The notes: generated by a model from the sequence alone, not told the origin. Counted from the stretch's first letter, positions 44,464-54,727 are shown. The stretch is 64,000 nt of DNA from Mycoplasmopsis agassizii (GCF_002276225.1 NZ_NQNY01000002.1:50184-114183), one strand, 5' to 3'. Program-made: numbers and translations.

Positions 44464-46905
44464 ATGACAAAAAAAGGGCTTTTATTATTGACTAGTTTTT
44501 TTGCTATTGCTGCAGTATCAAGTGCCGCAGTCGTGGCAGGTGTTGCTATTTCACAAAATAAATCTATAACTACTCCAACTCCTATAGTGGTTAGTGATAC
44601 TGATTATCTTAAAGAAGCAACTGATGCGTTAAAATTGGCAAATTTTAATAAAGATAAACCAGCTTCTAGACAGTATGTACCAACTCAAGTTTTTGAAAAA
44701 AATACATTAAAAAATCTTGGTCTAGAAAAATATGCAGATATCTGAAACGAAAAATTTTTACTTTTCGAAGTTTTGAGTACTACTCAAAACACTTTAACTA
44801 TAAGAGTTTCACTTAGAAATGCAGAAGATAAAAAAACATTACTTTATGACAATATTTTAATAACTGGTTTTGAAGACAAAAACGCTGAAAAAGAATCGAA
44901 ATTTAAAATTGAAGAAATTATTTGATCATCAATAAAAACATTTAAAAATACACAAGAAGACCTTACAACAAGTCAATTATCAAGTCTGAATTTAACAGAG
45001 GATAATGATGTTTTGGAAAAATTACAGGAAATTAGCCCTGATTTTAAGAAACAGTATCAAAGCACAATTGCTAAAGGACTGATATTAACTAATGTTTTAT
45101 TCTCGTCAGACCCTAAAGATAATAGCATTTTAAATGTAAGTGCTATTATAAGGTTGAATGAACTGTTTGCAGGGATAAAATTCAAAATAACAGGCCTTAA
45201 AAAGCAAGTAACTCCAACTGAAAAAGTAGCACTTGATTTACAAGCTTTTAAAGCAAGTTTAGAAGATCAAAAATTCGCTGTTGATAAATCTGACCTAACA
45301 GCAGCTGATTTTTACCTAGCAAATAAAGATTATTCCACTACAACTCAGAAAAAAGAACTATTAAAAATTTCAAAAGAATTTACAAGTAAATTTAATAGCC
45401 TAGAAGGTATTGGTAAAGGATCTATTTCTTTAGCTGTAACAACTAATAACGAGTTACAAGTGGCAATGAATTTAAAATTTGGAGATTACGCAGATAAAGT
45501 TATTTTCTATTTTACAAACTTTAAAGAAATGTTATCCGAACAAGAAACAGCTTGAAAAAATTACACTGATTTAGTTTCGACTTTATCAGTTACAACTCTT
45601 AATTCATTATCAATAAATGATTCTGCACTTGCTTTTTATAATAAACATTTAAGACCTCTAACTTCTTTTGAAAAACAATTACAAGCAGTAGCCGATCTTA
45701 TTAAAGCAGATGTTAATCAATTTGCACTGCTTACTAGAAAATTAAGTGATTTAAATATTATTAGAACATTTTCAGTTGATGATACTGATTTTGATAAGCC
45801 AGGAAGATTAGTCATAAATTTTGAAGCATTTGTTGACAATAATTATCGTTCTTTTAAAATCTATGTAACTGAATTTCAACCTGAAAATGTCTTTAATCAA
45901 CAGTTTAGATTACTTGCAGAATCAGTTGACAACAATTTATTTAACTCGTTAATTACTAATAAAACATCAGCAGTAATTGCTAGTGAATTTAATGCCTTAA
46001 CAACAGTTAAAGAGAAAAAAGATTACATCCATTCTTTAACTAATATTATTCAAGCACATGAAAATACTTTTTATACTGATTATATTGAAAACGTTAAATT
46101 AGTACAAACAAATCAAAATGTATTAATTTCTTTTTTAGTAAAACATGGTAACTACGAAAAACAAGTTAGCTTCACAATTAATAGTTTAAACTTAACTTAT
46201 TCATCTGAATTTTCAAATAACTGAACAAAATGAAATCAGGAAATTGATCAACATATTCAAGATTGAAATAAAAACACTTTATATATTGATGCTGAAAGTA
46301 TTTTTAATATAAATGTTTATCCACAAAATTTTGGATTGTCAATTCAAAATTTAGCAGAGAAATTTAATATTGATAAAACTCATTGAAGAGAACTGCTTAC
46401 TAGAAAATATGGTGGGGCAAATTATGCTTACAATATTGAGTATAAAAGACCTGCTACAACTAATTTAATCGGTGAAATTATTATTACAATAATTTCTATC
46501 GATGCAAATAATATTCAGAGAAAAAGAGTAATTGCTTTAACTAGTTTTATTTCAAAAGATGATGTTGTTGCTCAAAGAAATTACAGAGATAGAATTGAGT
46601 TATTAAAAAGCTTACCAACTAAATTAGAATTTAATAATAAGGTAGCAACAATTGATAATTTAAATGAAATAAATCGTACATCTGATTTAAATAAAAAATT
46701 AGAATTGTTAATTTCACGTTTATCTAATAAACAAAATATGGATTATTACACCTTCGGATTAAAGGTTAAAAAATTCAAATTAGAGCCAACTCAACCACTT
46801 GCTTTATCAAACAAAATGACTGAACTAAAACTAATAATTAACTTTGATTTTGGGTCGTTAGAAGTGCCTGATTATGTAATTATAATTACTGGAGTAAGTA
46901 AATAA
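44464..46905 (+). CDS. Large membrane-anchored surface protein, unknown family
   Basis: 813 residues, not recognised. The N-terminus MTKKGLLLLTSFFAIAAVSSAAV is an export signal with no lipobox Cys, so it probably stays as a membrane anchor. A Thr/Pro spacer follows, then several repeat-like blocks of about 120-150 residues rich in beta strands. Each begins with a helix of the DLQAFKASLEDQKFAVDKSD kind and ends with a Phe/Tyr strand such as VIFYFTNFKE. This resembles the general plan of the two tandem genes at 56924-62191 without clear identity. TGA codons are Trp. A terminator follows. Confidence 0.85.
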
Positions 46906-46921
46906 AATACCAATTAAATCT

Positions 46922-46958
46922 AATTATTTGTGTATAAAGCACAAATAATTTTTTTTAC
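46922..46958 (+). terminator. Terminator of the surface protein gene
   Basis: Perfect 11-bp stem AATTATTTGTG / CACAAATAATT, 7-base loop, then T8. Confidence 0.85.
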
Positions 46959-47226
46959 TTTTTATCTCTACATAAATCCCAAAATTGGCTTTTCAAAAAA
47001 CTTAAATATAAAGTTTAAAAATTACTGAAAATAATTATTGAAGTTAAATATTTATTTTATAAATTAAATTAAAATATTTATACCATCAATAATTTACTTA
47101 TTTTTTAAATTAAATTTATAATATTTATGAGAAATTATTTAATTTTACAAATTATTATAAAAAATATTTTTTATTAAAAAAAATTAAAAATATTTTCCAA
47201 ATTAGCTAAAAAATTTTATTGCTAAA

Positions 47227-47281
47227 TAGGGAGGAGAGATATTAAAAAAATTCTTCTCCCTAGAAAATGCTTGCATTTTTT
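47227..47281 (+). other. Two-hairpin structured element, possible small RNA end
   Basis: A 12-bp stem TAGGGAGGAGAG / TTCTTCTCCCTA (with G-T pairs) is followed at once by a small hairpin AAAATGC TT GCATTTTT ending in T6. It is an island of G+C in an A/T desert. The second hairpin looks like a terminator, and a TATAAT at 47117-47122 could start an RNA of about 150 bases. No known RNA family is recognised. Confidence 0.4.
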
Positions 47282-47469
47282 ATAAGTCTCAATTTATTTA
47301 AAGTGAATTAAATTAGTAACTCAAACTAAGATATTAATTCAATCACAAGTTAATTTTTTAAATTATTTTTCCTTACTATGATTTATCCATTACTTTCTTC
47401 TTTATATACTTTAATTCTTTTCTGATCTTCCAACTTTATTACAATAATTAGATTTAAAAAATTAATAAA

Positions 47470-47475
47470 TATAAT
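47470..47475 (+). promoter_or_regulatory. -10 box of the nuclease operon
   Basis: TATAAT 30 bases before ATG 47506. No Shine-Dalgarno sequence precedes the start codon. Confidence 0.5.
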
Positions 47476-47505
47476 TGATACTTAAAAATAAAAGCAAACA
47501 AAAAA

Positions 47506-48114
47506 ATGAAAAATAAATTTTCCAAATACAAAATAATTAATTTGATATTAAGTAAAAAATTACTAAAATTTTTAATATTTACAATCCCTGTTTTCACTGT
47601 TGTATTCACTTATTCATGCGTTGAAATTAAAAAAGATACTTCAAAAGATGAAAATGAAATAACCAAAATAATTAAAATTTATGACGGCGATACATTTTAT
47701 GATAATAAAAAAAGTTTTAGATTATTTGGTGTTGATACAGCCGAATTAAAAGTTGAAAATTCATATAAATATGATTTAGGTTTTTATTATGCAAAACAAG
47801 CAAAAGAATTTACTTCAAATTTGATTTTAAATAAAAATATTAAATATAAATTAATAAAACAAGATAAATATAAAAGATCAGTTGCTAAAGTTTTTACAAA
47901 CAATAATTTAGATTTGGCTAAAAAATTAATTAGTGAAGGTTTAGCCATACTTGCATATTTTTCTACTAACAAAAAAGATTTTTATTATTACGATGATGAA
48001 AAATATTATAAAGAATTACTTCAAGAACAAAGTAATGCACAGATTAATAAAAAAGGATTTTGAAAAGAATCGAGTGACAAATTAAAAACAATCTTTCCAA
48101 AACATTACAAATAA
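47506..48114 (+). CDS. Thermonuclease-family lipoprotein (SNase-like membrane nuclease)
   Basis: 202 residues. The signal segment ending VVFTYSC gives a lipobox-like Cys38, so the enzyme should sit on the outer face. The staphylococcal nuclease fold is clear: YDGDTF, RLFGVDTAELK (Arg and Glu of the active site), YYAKQAKEFTSNLIL, and DKYKRSVAKVF (second Arg). Such nucleases degrade host DNA and RNA to supply precursors and can destroy extracellular traps. TGA near the end (GFWKESS) is Trp. The next gene starts one base after the stop. Confidence 0.9.
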
Positions 48115-48115
48115 A

Positions 48116-48421
48116 ATGAATAAAAATAAAACTGACAATAGATTAAAAATTGCTGATCTTATTGTCTTTATAAAAGAAAAAATTAAGGAGAACATCAAAA
48201 TAAATAATGAACTTGACTTTATATATTTATTTGAATTCATAAAAAATAAAATGAATGAAAATCAATTATTTGTTCTAAATTTTTATTTAGAAAAATACAA
48301 TAGTAAAAAGTCAATTTCAAGTCAAATTAAAAAATCAGAACTAAATATTTTTAAAAAATCTTCAAAGCAAGTTCTTGATTTATTTGACACTTATTTCAAT
48401 TGCTATGAATCTAGTAAATAA
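48116..48421 (+). CDS. Hypothetical small protein in the nuclease operon
   Basis: 101 residues, Lys/Asn/Ile-rich, mostly helical (ADLIVFIKEKIKENIKINNE). No signal peptide, no Trp, no recognised motif. It starts one base after the nuclease stop, and its last 17 bases overlap the next gene, so co-translation is likely. It could be a partner or inhibitor of the nuclease, but nothing in the sequence proves it. Confidence 0.65.
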   Translation: MNKNKTDNRLKIADLIVFIKEKIKENIKINNELDFIYLFEFIKNKMNENQLFVLNFYLEKYNSKKSISSQIKKSELNIFKKSSKQVLDLFDTYFNCYESSK

Positions 48422-49523
48422 CACTGTTGAACCTGCACAGGTTTATCAACACAAAATTGATTTCGTTGAACATTTTCAAATAACAAATCAAACTCTTCCA
48501 AAGGAAAAACTCCAAGTAGAAATAAAAAGGTATCTTTCAGATGATTCGTTTAGTATAAAAGCAAGGATGCTTGCTGATACAAGTAGAAACGTAGTTTTTA
48601 CACTGCAAATTAATAATAAAACTATTGCAACTAGTCAAAATTATTATACAAATAATCCTCGTGGTGGATGGCTTGAAGCAGTATTTATTGCGCCTAAGAT
48701 AAAAATGAAATTGTCTGCTATAAATAACATTACAATTATTGCTAATAATATTTCTAACGGGTCGATAACAGGTCCTTTGTTCATTTCCTCAATTAATATT
48801 GGTTTAAATGATTACAAACGAGATTACTTAATTGATTCTGAAAGTCTTAAAATTAGAATTCCTTACATCATCAAATTTACAAATGAAGCTCTAAAAGTTA
48901 GGTCAAGAATAAGTGCTCAATTAGATATTGAATATCTTGAAATAAAATTTAAAAAACCTGAATTTGAACGCTTTAAACCAATAGTTAATCTTTTAGACTA
49001 TGAAATAAGATCGACTGCTAACGAAGATATTTTTAAGCAAGTGGATCTTAAAGTGGGAAAAATTAAACAAGATGATATCTCTGATGAAAATGAGATAAGG
49101 TCTATTTTTGTCAATGATTTTCAACCGTGAATCAATAAAGGTAGATTAGAAGTTGTTAGCCAAAGTTATTATGACTTTGAAAAACATAAAACTGTTAATC
49201 TTCTTGGTGCTAACTCACAAACAGGGTTATTAGTTCCATATAACTTCAAAGGTAATTTTATTCTAAATTTTGAGCTTCAAGTTAATGAAGCGTTTAAAAA
49301 TTTAAAAATTGCTTTGAACCAAAAATTTGATAAAGCATTACTAAATGAAGATGACGGTGAAATCAAACTTAAAATTAAACATGGATTTTGAAACGAAAGT
49401 TTAAAAAGCCAAAAAGGAATAATTAAAAATAGTGAATTTAGTAAAATTATTGACAATAATTTTTCACTATTTTATTTTGAAACAACATATCAAAGGCGTG
49501 ATTTAGATGATGAAGCTGAGTAA
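48405..49523 (+). CDS. Hypothetical beta-rich protein in the nuclease operon
   Basis: 372 residues from ATG 48405; an in-frame TTG at 48375 would add ten residues with a short hydrophobic stretch. Not recognised. The body is strand-rich (KLQVEIKRYLSDDSFSIKAR, GGWLEAVFIAPKIKMKLSAI), like a carbohydrate-binding or structural jelly-roll protein, but this is impression only. It has both TGG and TGA for Trp. It overlaps the preceding gene by 17 bases and the following one by 17. Confidence 0.7.
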
Positions 49524-49950
49524 AACTAAAATAAAAAACTATGTTTTCAAAAATAAAATTGCTCTTGGAACATCTGCTTTAGTGGTTGCTTTTTCTGCTG
49601 CAGCAGTAGGAATTTACTTTGCAGTGCAAAATAATAAACCTGAACAAGTAACACCACCTATTAATAAACCAATAGAATTATTGCGAGAAGAGCAGATTTT
49701 CTCTGATTTTCATAGCGAGGATTTTTATAAATATGTAAAAATCAAAGATGGTGATTTTTATCTTGAAGATAATATCATTGCTAGTTTTATTAAAGATCAA
49801 ATATCGAGAATGGCTATTAGTTATGGTTGATTTACTTATGAATATCAAATAGTAAGTCCTAAGGTTATTAATTTGAAACTAACATGAAGTGATGATGACA
49901 ACAATAAAATAAGTAGAGTTTATAACTTTGAAGTGTCAAGGAGCAAATAA
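49507..49950 (+). CDS. Small membrane-anchored protein in the nuclease operon
   Basis: 147 residues. A basic N-terminus is followed by one TM segment (IALGTSALVVAFSAAAVGIYFAV is the core, residues 18-40) and a Pro-rich stalk, then a domain of about 85 residues outside (LREEQIFSDFHSEDFYKYV onward). No lipobox Cys. Two ATG codons in a row at 49507 and 49510. It overlaps the preceding gene by 17 bases and is the last gene before the acpP promoter. Family unknown. Confidence 0.7.
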
Positions 49951-49967
49951 AAGAAATACATTATTTT

Positions 49968-49997
49968 TTGCTACTAAAATGTTTTATTTTCTATAAT
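49968..49997 (+). promoter_or_regulatory. Promoter of acpP
   Basis: TTGCTA, 18 bases, TATAAT: the only clear -35/-10 pair I found in the window. AGGAAGG lies about 12 bases before the ATG at 50051. Confidence 0.65.
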
Positions 49998-50050
49998 TAG
50001 ATTAATAATTTATCAATACATTTAAATTGTAGGAAGGTTATAAAATCACT

Positions 50051-50281
50051 ATGGATGTAAAAAAAGAGATTATTTCTCGCCTTGATAGAATGTCAAAAAC
50101 AAAACCAACTGAAGATTCAAATATTTTTGAATTAGGAATTGATTCACTAGATTTAGTTCACTCAATTTCAAATTTGGAAGATGTTTTTGAAATTGAAATC
50201 ACTGATACAGAATTAGTTCAACTGCAAAAAGTAAGTGATATTGTTGCTTTAGTTGAAAGAAAAATTGATGAAAAAAAATAA
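50051..50281 (+). CDS. acpP: Acyl carrier protein
   Basis: 76 residues, normal for ACP. The phosphopantetheine Ser is in LGIDSLDLV at residue 36 or so, and the rest is the acidic four-helix fold. Mycoplasmas lack full fatty acid synthesis, so it probably carries acyl groups for phospholipid assembly. Its stop lies inside the terminator stem. Confidence 0.95.
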   Translation: MDVKKEIISRLDRMSKTKPTEDSNIFELGIDSLDLVHSISNLEDVFEIEITDTELVQLQKVSDIVALVERKIDEKK

Positions 50282-50300
50282 GCATTTTGCTTATTTTTTA
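50275..50300 (+). terminator. Terminator of acpP
   Basis: Stem AAAATAAGCA / TGCTTATTTT with loop TTT and a T tail; the TAA stop of acpP is part of the stem. Confidence 0.85.
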
Positions 50301-50301
50301 T

Positions 50302-50307
50302 TATAAT
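50302..50307 (+). promoter_or_regulatory. -10 box of tRNA-Trp
   Basis: TATAAT ending 12 bases before the tRNA 5' end. Confidence 0.55.
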
Positions 50308-50319
50308 AAATCTCAGCGT

Positions 50320-50394
50320 AGGAGTATAGTTCAACGGTAGAACATCGGGCTTCAACCCCGTGTGTTATGGGTTCAAATCCTGTTACTCCTGCCA
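50320..50394 (+). tRNA. tRNA-Trp (anticodon UCA), reads UGA; CCA encoded
   Basis: Acceptor AGGAGTA / TACTCCT, D stem GTTC / GAAC, anticodon loop CTTCAAC with anticodon UCA, T loop TTCAAAT, discriminator G, encoded CCA. This is the mycoplasma suppressor-type tRNA-Trp that decodes UGA, and it explains the in-frame TGA codons. The outermost anticodon-stem pair is T-T (TCGGG / CCCGT) rather than a Watson-Crick pair. Several T-stem pairs are G-T. Confidence 0.95.
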
Positions 50395-50409
50395 TTTTTT
50401 ATTGCCTTT

Positions 50410-51288
50410 TTATAAATCGCTATTTAAAACGTGTTGTAATTTCTCGCTTGATTCTTTAGAAAAAGTATTGTTTGCTAAAGCAATTGCTTTATGTCCTGTA
50501 TGTATGGCAACAACTGAAGGAATGTTTCCTACAAAAACTGATGAACCTGAAATGGTTTCAAATTCTTGAATAAATTCATCAATTTGGGGATTATTTGCAT
50601 GCAAAATCACTGGTGTTGACTCTAACTCTTTGTCCTTGCTTTCTTCAGTTAATTCTTTCATCATGTTATTAATAACTTTGTCAAAAACTAGACCTTTAGC
50701 ATGGCGCAGTAATTGTCCATCTTCAAATTTAATAACAGGTGTAATTTTTAATAACTTAGCAACTTTAGCGGCTGCAGGGCTCAAACGACCTCCTGCTACT
50801 AAACGATCGTTACTATAAGGAATTAGTAAAATCTTTTGCTCTTCTTTTCAAATTTCTAACTTTTTAAGTGAAGTTTCAAAATCTTGACCTTCTGCTAATG
50901 CTTTTTCAAAGTCTAATAAAGCAAGTGGTATTAGCATCGCCACTTTATTTGATTTAACTACATGAACATTTTTAAATTTCATGGCAGTTGCTGCTAAGTT
51001 TTGGTATTGGCTCGATAGATGCTTTGAAATTGGGAAAACGATTACCTTATCGTTTTCTTGAGATAATTTTTCAAATAATTCTTCAACTAATGCAGGTGGT
51101 GTTGCAGAAGTTTGGACTTTGCTTTTAGGATTAAAAAAGTCATAAATATTCTTACTTGTTACATCAATTCCATCTTGATAAAACTTATCGTCAATTGTAA
51201 TACCTAAAGGTAGGTAATGTCAGTTTAATTTTTCAGCTTCTGCTTTTGATAAGCCGCTTGCTGAATCTATAATGATTGCTATTTTCAT
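50410..51288 (-). CDS. DegV family protein (fatty acid-binding type)
   Basis: 292 residues. N-terminus MKIAIIIDSASGLSKAEAEK and VQTSATPPALVEELFEKLS (the TSxP lipid-head contact) are typical, with LVAGGRLSPAAAKVAKLLKI in the C-terminal lobe. DegV proteins bind a fatty acid, and some act with fatty acid kinase to feed exogenous lipid to phospholipids. TGA codons are Trp. Its ATG is 22 bases from the start of the divergent ytpR-like gene. The position opposite acpP fits lipid uptake. Confidence 0.94.
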
Positions 51289-51295
51289 ATTTTAT

Positions 51296-51303
51296 ATTAT
51301 AAT
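51296..51303. promoter_or_regulatory. Symmetric -10 box between degV and the ytpR-like gene
   Basis: ATTATAAT reads TATAAT on both strands. On each strand exactly seven bases separate the hexamer from the ATG, so both transcripts should start at or beside their start codons. No Shine-Dalgarno sequence is possible in the 22-base gap. Confidence 0.6.
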
Positions 51304-51310
51304 TAAAAAC

Positions 51311-51907
51311 ATGTCTATATACATTAAAAATCAGGCATTTAAAAATAGCCTTTTAATTAGCATTGATTCAGCCCAAAAAGTATCAAAAACATTAGATTTT
51401 GATACCTTTTCGCTACTTTTTGCTCAAAACAATCTAGTTGGTGTAAACTTCTTTGAAGTGCCTAGCGATGTGTTAAAAAAATTTAATTTTTCTTACGGCT
51501 CACTAACTGCTGAGTTAAGAGAAACATTAAATTCACTTATAAGTGAAAAAATTAAAGATCATCCTGAATACTTAATACCACAAAAAAATAACTATTTAAG
51601 CGCACAAATTATTGATATCAAAAAGCATGAAAACAGTAATAATTTAGACTTTGTAACCTTGAAAGCTGATCAAGAATATGAAGTTGTAACTAACCTAAAA
51701 GGGCTTAAAATAGGTGATAATGTAACAGTTGCAACCCTTGGAACTTTACTAGCAAATGGCAAAGTTGTTGGCTATGAAAAAATTGCAAATCACTTTTCTA
51801 AAGTGATGTTAGTTTCAGAAAAAACTATGAAAATTTCAGAAGAATTAAAACCATATTCATCAAATTTAGAAATCGGAAAGGAAATCTTATTCACATGAAA
51901 GATTTAA
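51311..51907 (+). CDS. YtpR-like tRNA-binding-domain protein
   Basis: 198 residues. The C-terminal 100 residues are the OB-fold tRNA-binding domain found at the N-terminus of PheT (SAQIIDIKKHENSNNLDFVT, LKGLKIGDNVTVATLGTLLA, VMLVSEKTMKIS). The stand-alone form with this N-terminal part is YtpR; its role is not settled. It ends TWKI with TGA read as Trp, so it overlaps tyrS by 13 bases. The start is the ATG seven bases after the symmetric -10. Confidence 0.85.
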
Positions 51908-53133
51908 AATCATTAATCGTAGATTTAGAAAAAAGAGGTGTAATTAAAAACATTTCGAAAAAAGATAAAATCAATTTAATTACTAAAGAGCAAGGAGCAT
52001 ACATTGGTTTTGACCCCACTGCTACTTCATTACATCTAGGAAATTACACGCAAATTGTTAACTTAATCAGAATTAAAAATGCCGGTTTTAAAGCAGTTGC
52101 CTTATTAGGGGGGGCTACAGGAATGATCGGAGATCCTTCTTTTAAAAACTCTGAACGTAACTTATTAGATATGGAAACATTAAAACTGAATAAGTCAAAA
52201 ATTAGAGAGCAACTTGCATCTTTTGGTCTAGAAGTAATGGATAATTATGATTTTTATCAAGATATGAATGTTTTGGATTTTCTTAGAATCGTAGGTAAAC
52301 ATTTTAACATTGCGACTCTTTTAGCAAAAGAGTCGATTTCAAGCAGAATTGAAAAAGGACTTTCATATACAGAATTTTCTTACTCATTATTGCAAGCTTA
52401 TGATTTTCTTGTGCTAGCACAAAATCATGGAATTATGATTCAACTAGGAGGTAGTGATCAATGAGGAAATATTACTGCAGGATTAGAATTAATTAATTCA
52501 GTTCATGGCAATAAATACCCTTATTTAGGAATTACAACTAACTTAATTGTTGATGAACATGGTAATAAATTTAGTAAAAGTACTGGTGGAGGAGCCTTAT
52601 GATTAGACAAAGAATTAACTAGTCCTTACACCATTTACCAATACTTATTTAATCAAGGTGAATCAATTATTGAAAACTTATTAAAACAGCTTTGTTTAGA
52701 GGATTTAAGCGAGATTGAAAAGGTGCTTGAAGAGCACCAAAAAGCCCCAAAAATGAGGCTTGCACAAACTTTTTTAGCTAATTCTGTGACTAAAAATTTA
52801 CATGGTGAAGAAGCAGTAAAACAGGCTATTAAAATTAGTGAAGCACTTTTTAATGGTTCAGAAAATGACCTAACTTTGGATGATTTAAAACAACTTTTAA
52901 CTAGTTTACCAGTGATTAAATATGAACAAGATTTAGCTGAGATGTTGATCAAAGGTGAGGTTGTAAAATCAAAAAGAGAGTTAAAAGAGTTTTTAGATTC
53001 TAATGCCCTAAAAGTTAACGGAGAAGTCATTAAAACTGTTGATCAAAAACTTAATTTAGACCTTTATGAAGGAAAATATTTACTAATAAAACGTGGTAAA
53101 CGCCACCATTTTATAGCCAAAATTGGTAGTTAA
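51895..53133 (+). CDS. tyrS: Tyrosyl-tRNA synthetase
   Basis: 412 residues, class I. The HIGH motif is HLGNY in TATSLHLGNY, the KMSKS loop is KFSKST, and GGATGMIGDPSFK and GSDQWGNITAG (TGA=Trp) form the active site. The C-terminal S4 domain (about 350-412: KRELKEFLDSNALKVNGEVI) binds tRNA. It overlaps the ytpR-like gene and is likely co-transcribed. Confidence 0.96.
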
Positions 53134-53150
53134 AATTTTAAAAATCAAGC

Positions 53151-53190
53151 AAAAAATTATGTTTGTAAAAAACATAATTATTTTTTTTAA
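53151..53190 (+). terminator. Terminator of tyrS
   Basis: 10-bp stem AATTATGTTT / AAACATAATT, 5-base loop, long T tract. Confidence 0.85.
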
Positions 53191-53230
53191 TTTCAGGAAA
53201 AAAATAATATTTCTATAAAATTTTATTATC

Positions 53231-53250
53231 AAATCCATCTTTTTGGATTT
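53231..53250 (+). promoter_or_regulatory. Hairpin just upstream of the DUF302 lipoprotein gene
   Basis: AAATCCA / TGGATTT, 7 bp, loop TCTTTT, ending 24 bases before the ATG. TAAAATATAAA directly after it may be the -10, so the hairpin would be upstream DNA rather than leader RNA. Role unknown. Confidence 0.35.
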
Positions 53251-53273
53251 GAGTAAAATATAAAGAGGTCAAA

Positions 53274-54632
53274 ATGAAGAAAAAAATAATTATTTCAATG
53301 TTATTTGGAGGAGCAGTTTTAGCTTCAACTGCAGCATTAATTGCGTGTTCACCCCAAAAAGACACGAAGGAAGATGATAAAAAAACAGTTAAAACTTTAA
53401 TTGATTCACTAGTTAAGTCAGTAAATGCAGACTCTGCAGATGCTGTAAAAGTAGTTCCTAGTTCATTAACATCAGTTGATCAAGCAATGGTTACTAAGTG
53501 ATTAGGAGGCAGTTTAAATGCTCTTGCAACTAACGGGACAATTGCTTTAAATAAAGCAACACTTAATTTTGCAATTGTTAAAGATAGTGCAAATGACACT
53601 GCTAAAACTATTAAACTTTCTGTGACAGCAGTTTTAAATAGTCAAACATCAGAAGCAAAAGAAATTACTTTTACCTTTGGAGAAAAAATGCAATCAATTT
53701 CATTATATGAATCAGTACCTAGAGAAATCAAAAGTTCTTATACAGCAGAAACTGCTTATACAAAGATTAAGGAATTAATTGTATCAACAGCAGCAGAAGG
53801 AATGAGCGCAACAGTTTTTGGTGAAGTTGATCATAAGAAAAATTCTGATGATGCTAATTTAACTGGAGATAATGCTTTAACAACTTTTAATAAAGTAATT
53901 GTTTTTGGTAATGGAAAACAAGGTACAGTTTTAATGACATCTAGCCCAGGCATGGGGCTTGAATTGCCACTAAGAGTACAAGTTTATACTAAAGGTGATA
54001 AAACTTACGTGCAAACAAATGCTCTAAAAGATGTGTTAATGTTACATGGACAAATGAATGCAACTGCTGCACAAAACTTCGAAAATGCCGTAAAAACTAA
54101 GCTTTTAGATGTTGTTGCAAATGCAGCACCTTCAAGAACTTTAAGCACAACTATGGTTAAAGTTAATGAAATGAATGGCTATTCAAAAACTTTTTCAGTT
54201 ACTGGAACTGCTAGTTTAGAAACTGCTACAACGCTAGCTAATACTATTGTTGATAACCTAACTAAAAAAATTACAGCAGGTGGTAACAAAGTCTTTTTCA
54301 CAGTTGATCATGTTGCTAACGATCCTGATAAACGCTTAAAAGGTGTTAATAAAGTTTTAGTTTTTGGTAACGGGGCAAAAGGTACAACCTTAATGCTTCC
54401 TACTGTTGAACTAGGGCTTGATTTACCTTTAAAAGTTCATGTTTATGTTACAGATGACTTTAAAGTTGTTGTTGCAACAAATGCAACAGTTAGAAACTTA
54501 ACTAAATATGCAACAGGTCAAAGCACAGATGTAACAACTGCAAGACAAACTAAAGCAACCAATTTTACAAATACTGTTAAAACATTAGTAGATAATGCTG
54601 ATAAAGCACCTGCAGCAACAACCACTCCTTAA
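53274..54632 (+). CDS. Lipoprotein with two tandem DUF302-like domains
   Basis: 452 residues, signal peptide with lipobox LIA-C25. Two repeats of about 90-100 residues each carry the DUF302 core: an FGNG..GT.LM strand-turn followed by GLELPLRVQVY in the first (about residues 215-245) and VFGNGAKGTTLMLP with LGLDLPLKVHVYV in the second (about 365-395). Both have an upstream V(D/E)H strand (FGEVDHKK, FFTVDHVAND). A Lys/Ala/Thr tail ends ATTTP. DUF302 has no settled function. This domain on a mycoplasma surface lipoprotein is unusual as far as I know. Own ribosome-binding site AGAGG and own terminator. Confidence 0.8.
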
Positions 54633-54653
54633 AAATTAAACTGAATAATTTAG

Positions 54654-54684
54654 ACCACACTTTTTAATAAAGTGTGGTTTTTAT
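54654..54684 (+). terminator. Terminator of the DUF302 lipoprotein gene
   Basis: Stem ACCACACTTT / AAAGTGTGGT, 5-base loop, T5. Confidence 0.85.
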
Positions 54685-54721
54685 AATTAGATTAAATTAA
54701 AGAAAGTTCGCTTCTTTAATT

Positions 54722-54727
54722 TATAAT
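54722..54727 (+). promoter_or_regulatory. Possible -10 box of tkt
   Basis: TATAAT 66 bases before the ATG; leader with a small CTAGT / ACTAG hairpin. CGGAGGAC is a strong ribosome-binding site 5 bases before the start codon. Confidence 0.45.

Larger units (their letters stand above)
46906..47505. other. Very AT-rich 600-base gap
   Basis: Contains the terminator of the preceding gene, a long A/T stretch with no credible reading frame, the two-hairpin element at 47227-47281, and the -10 box of the nuclease operon. I see no gene remnant that I can name. Confidence 0.6.
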
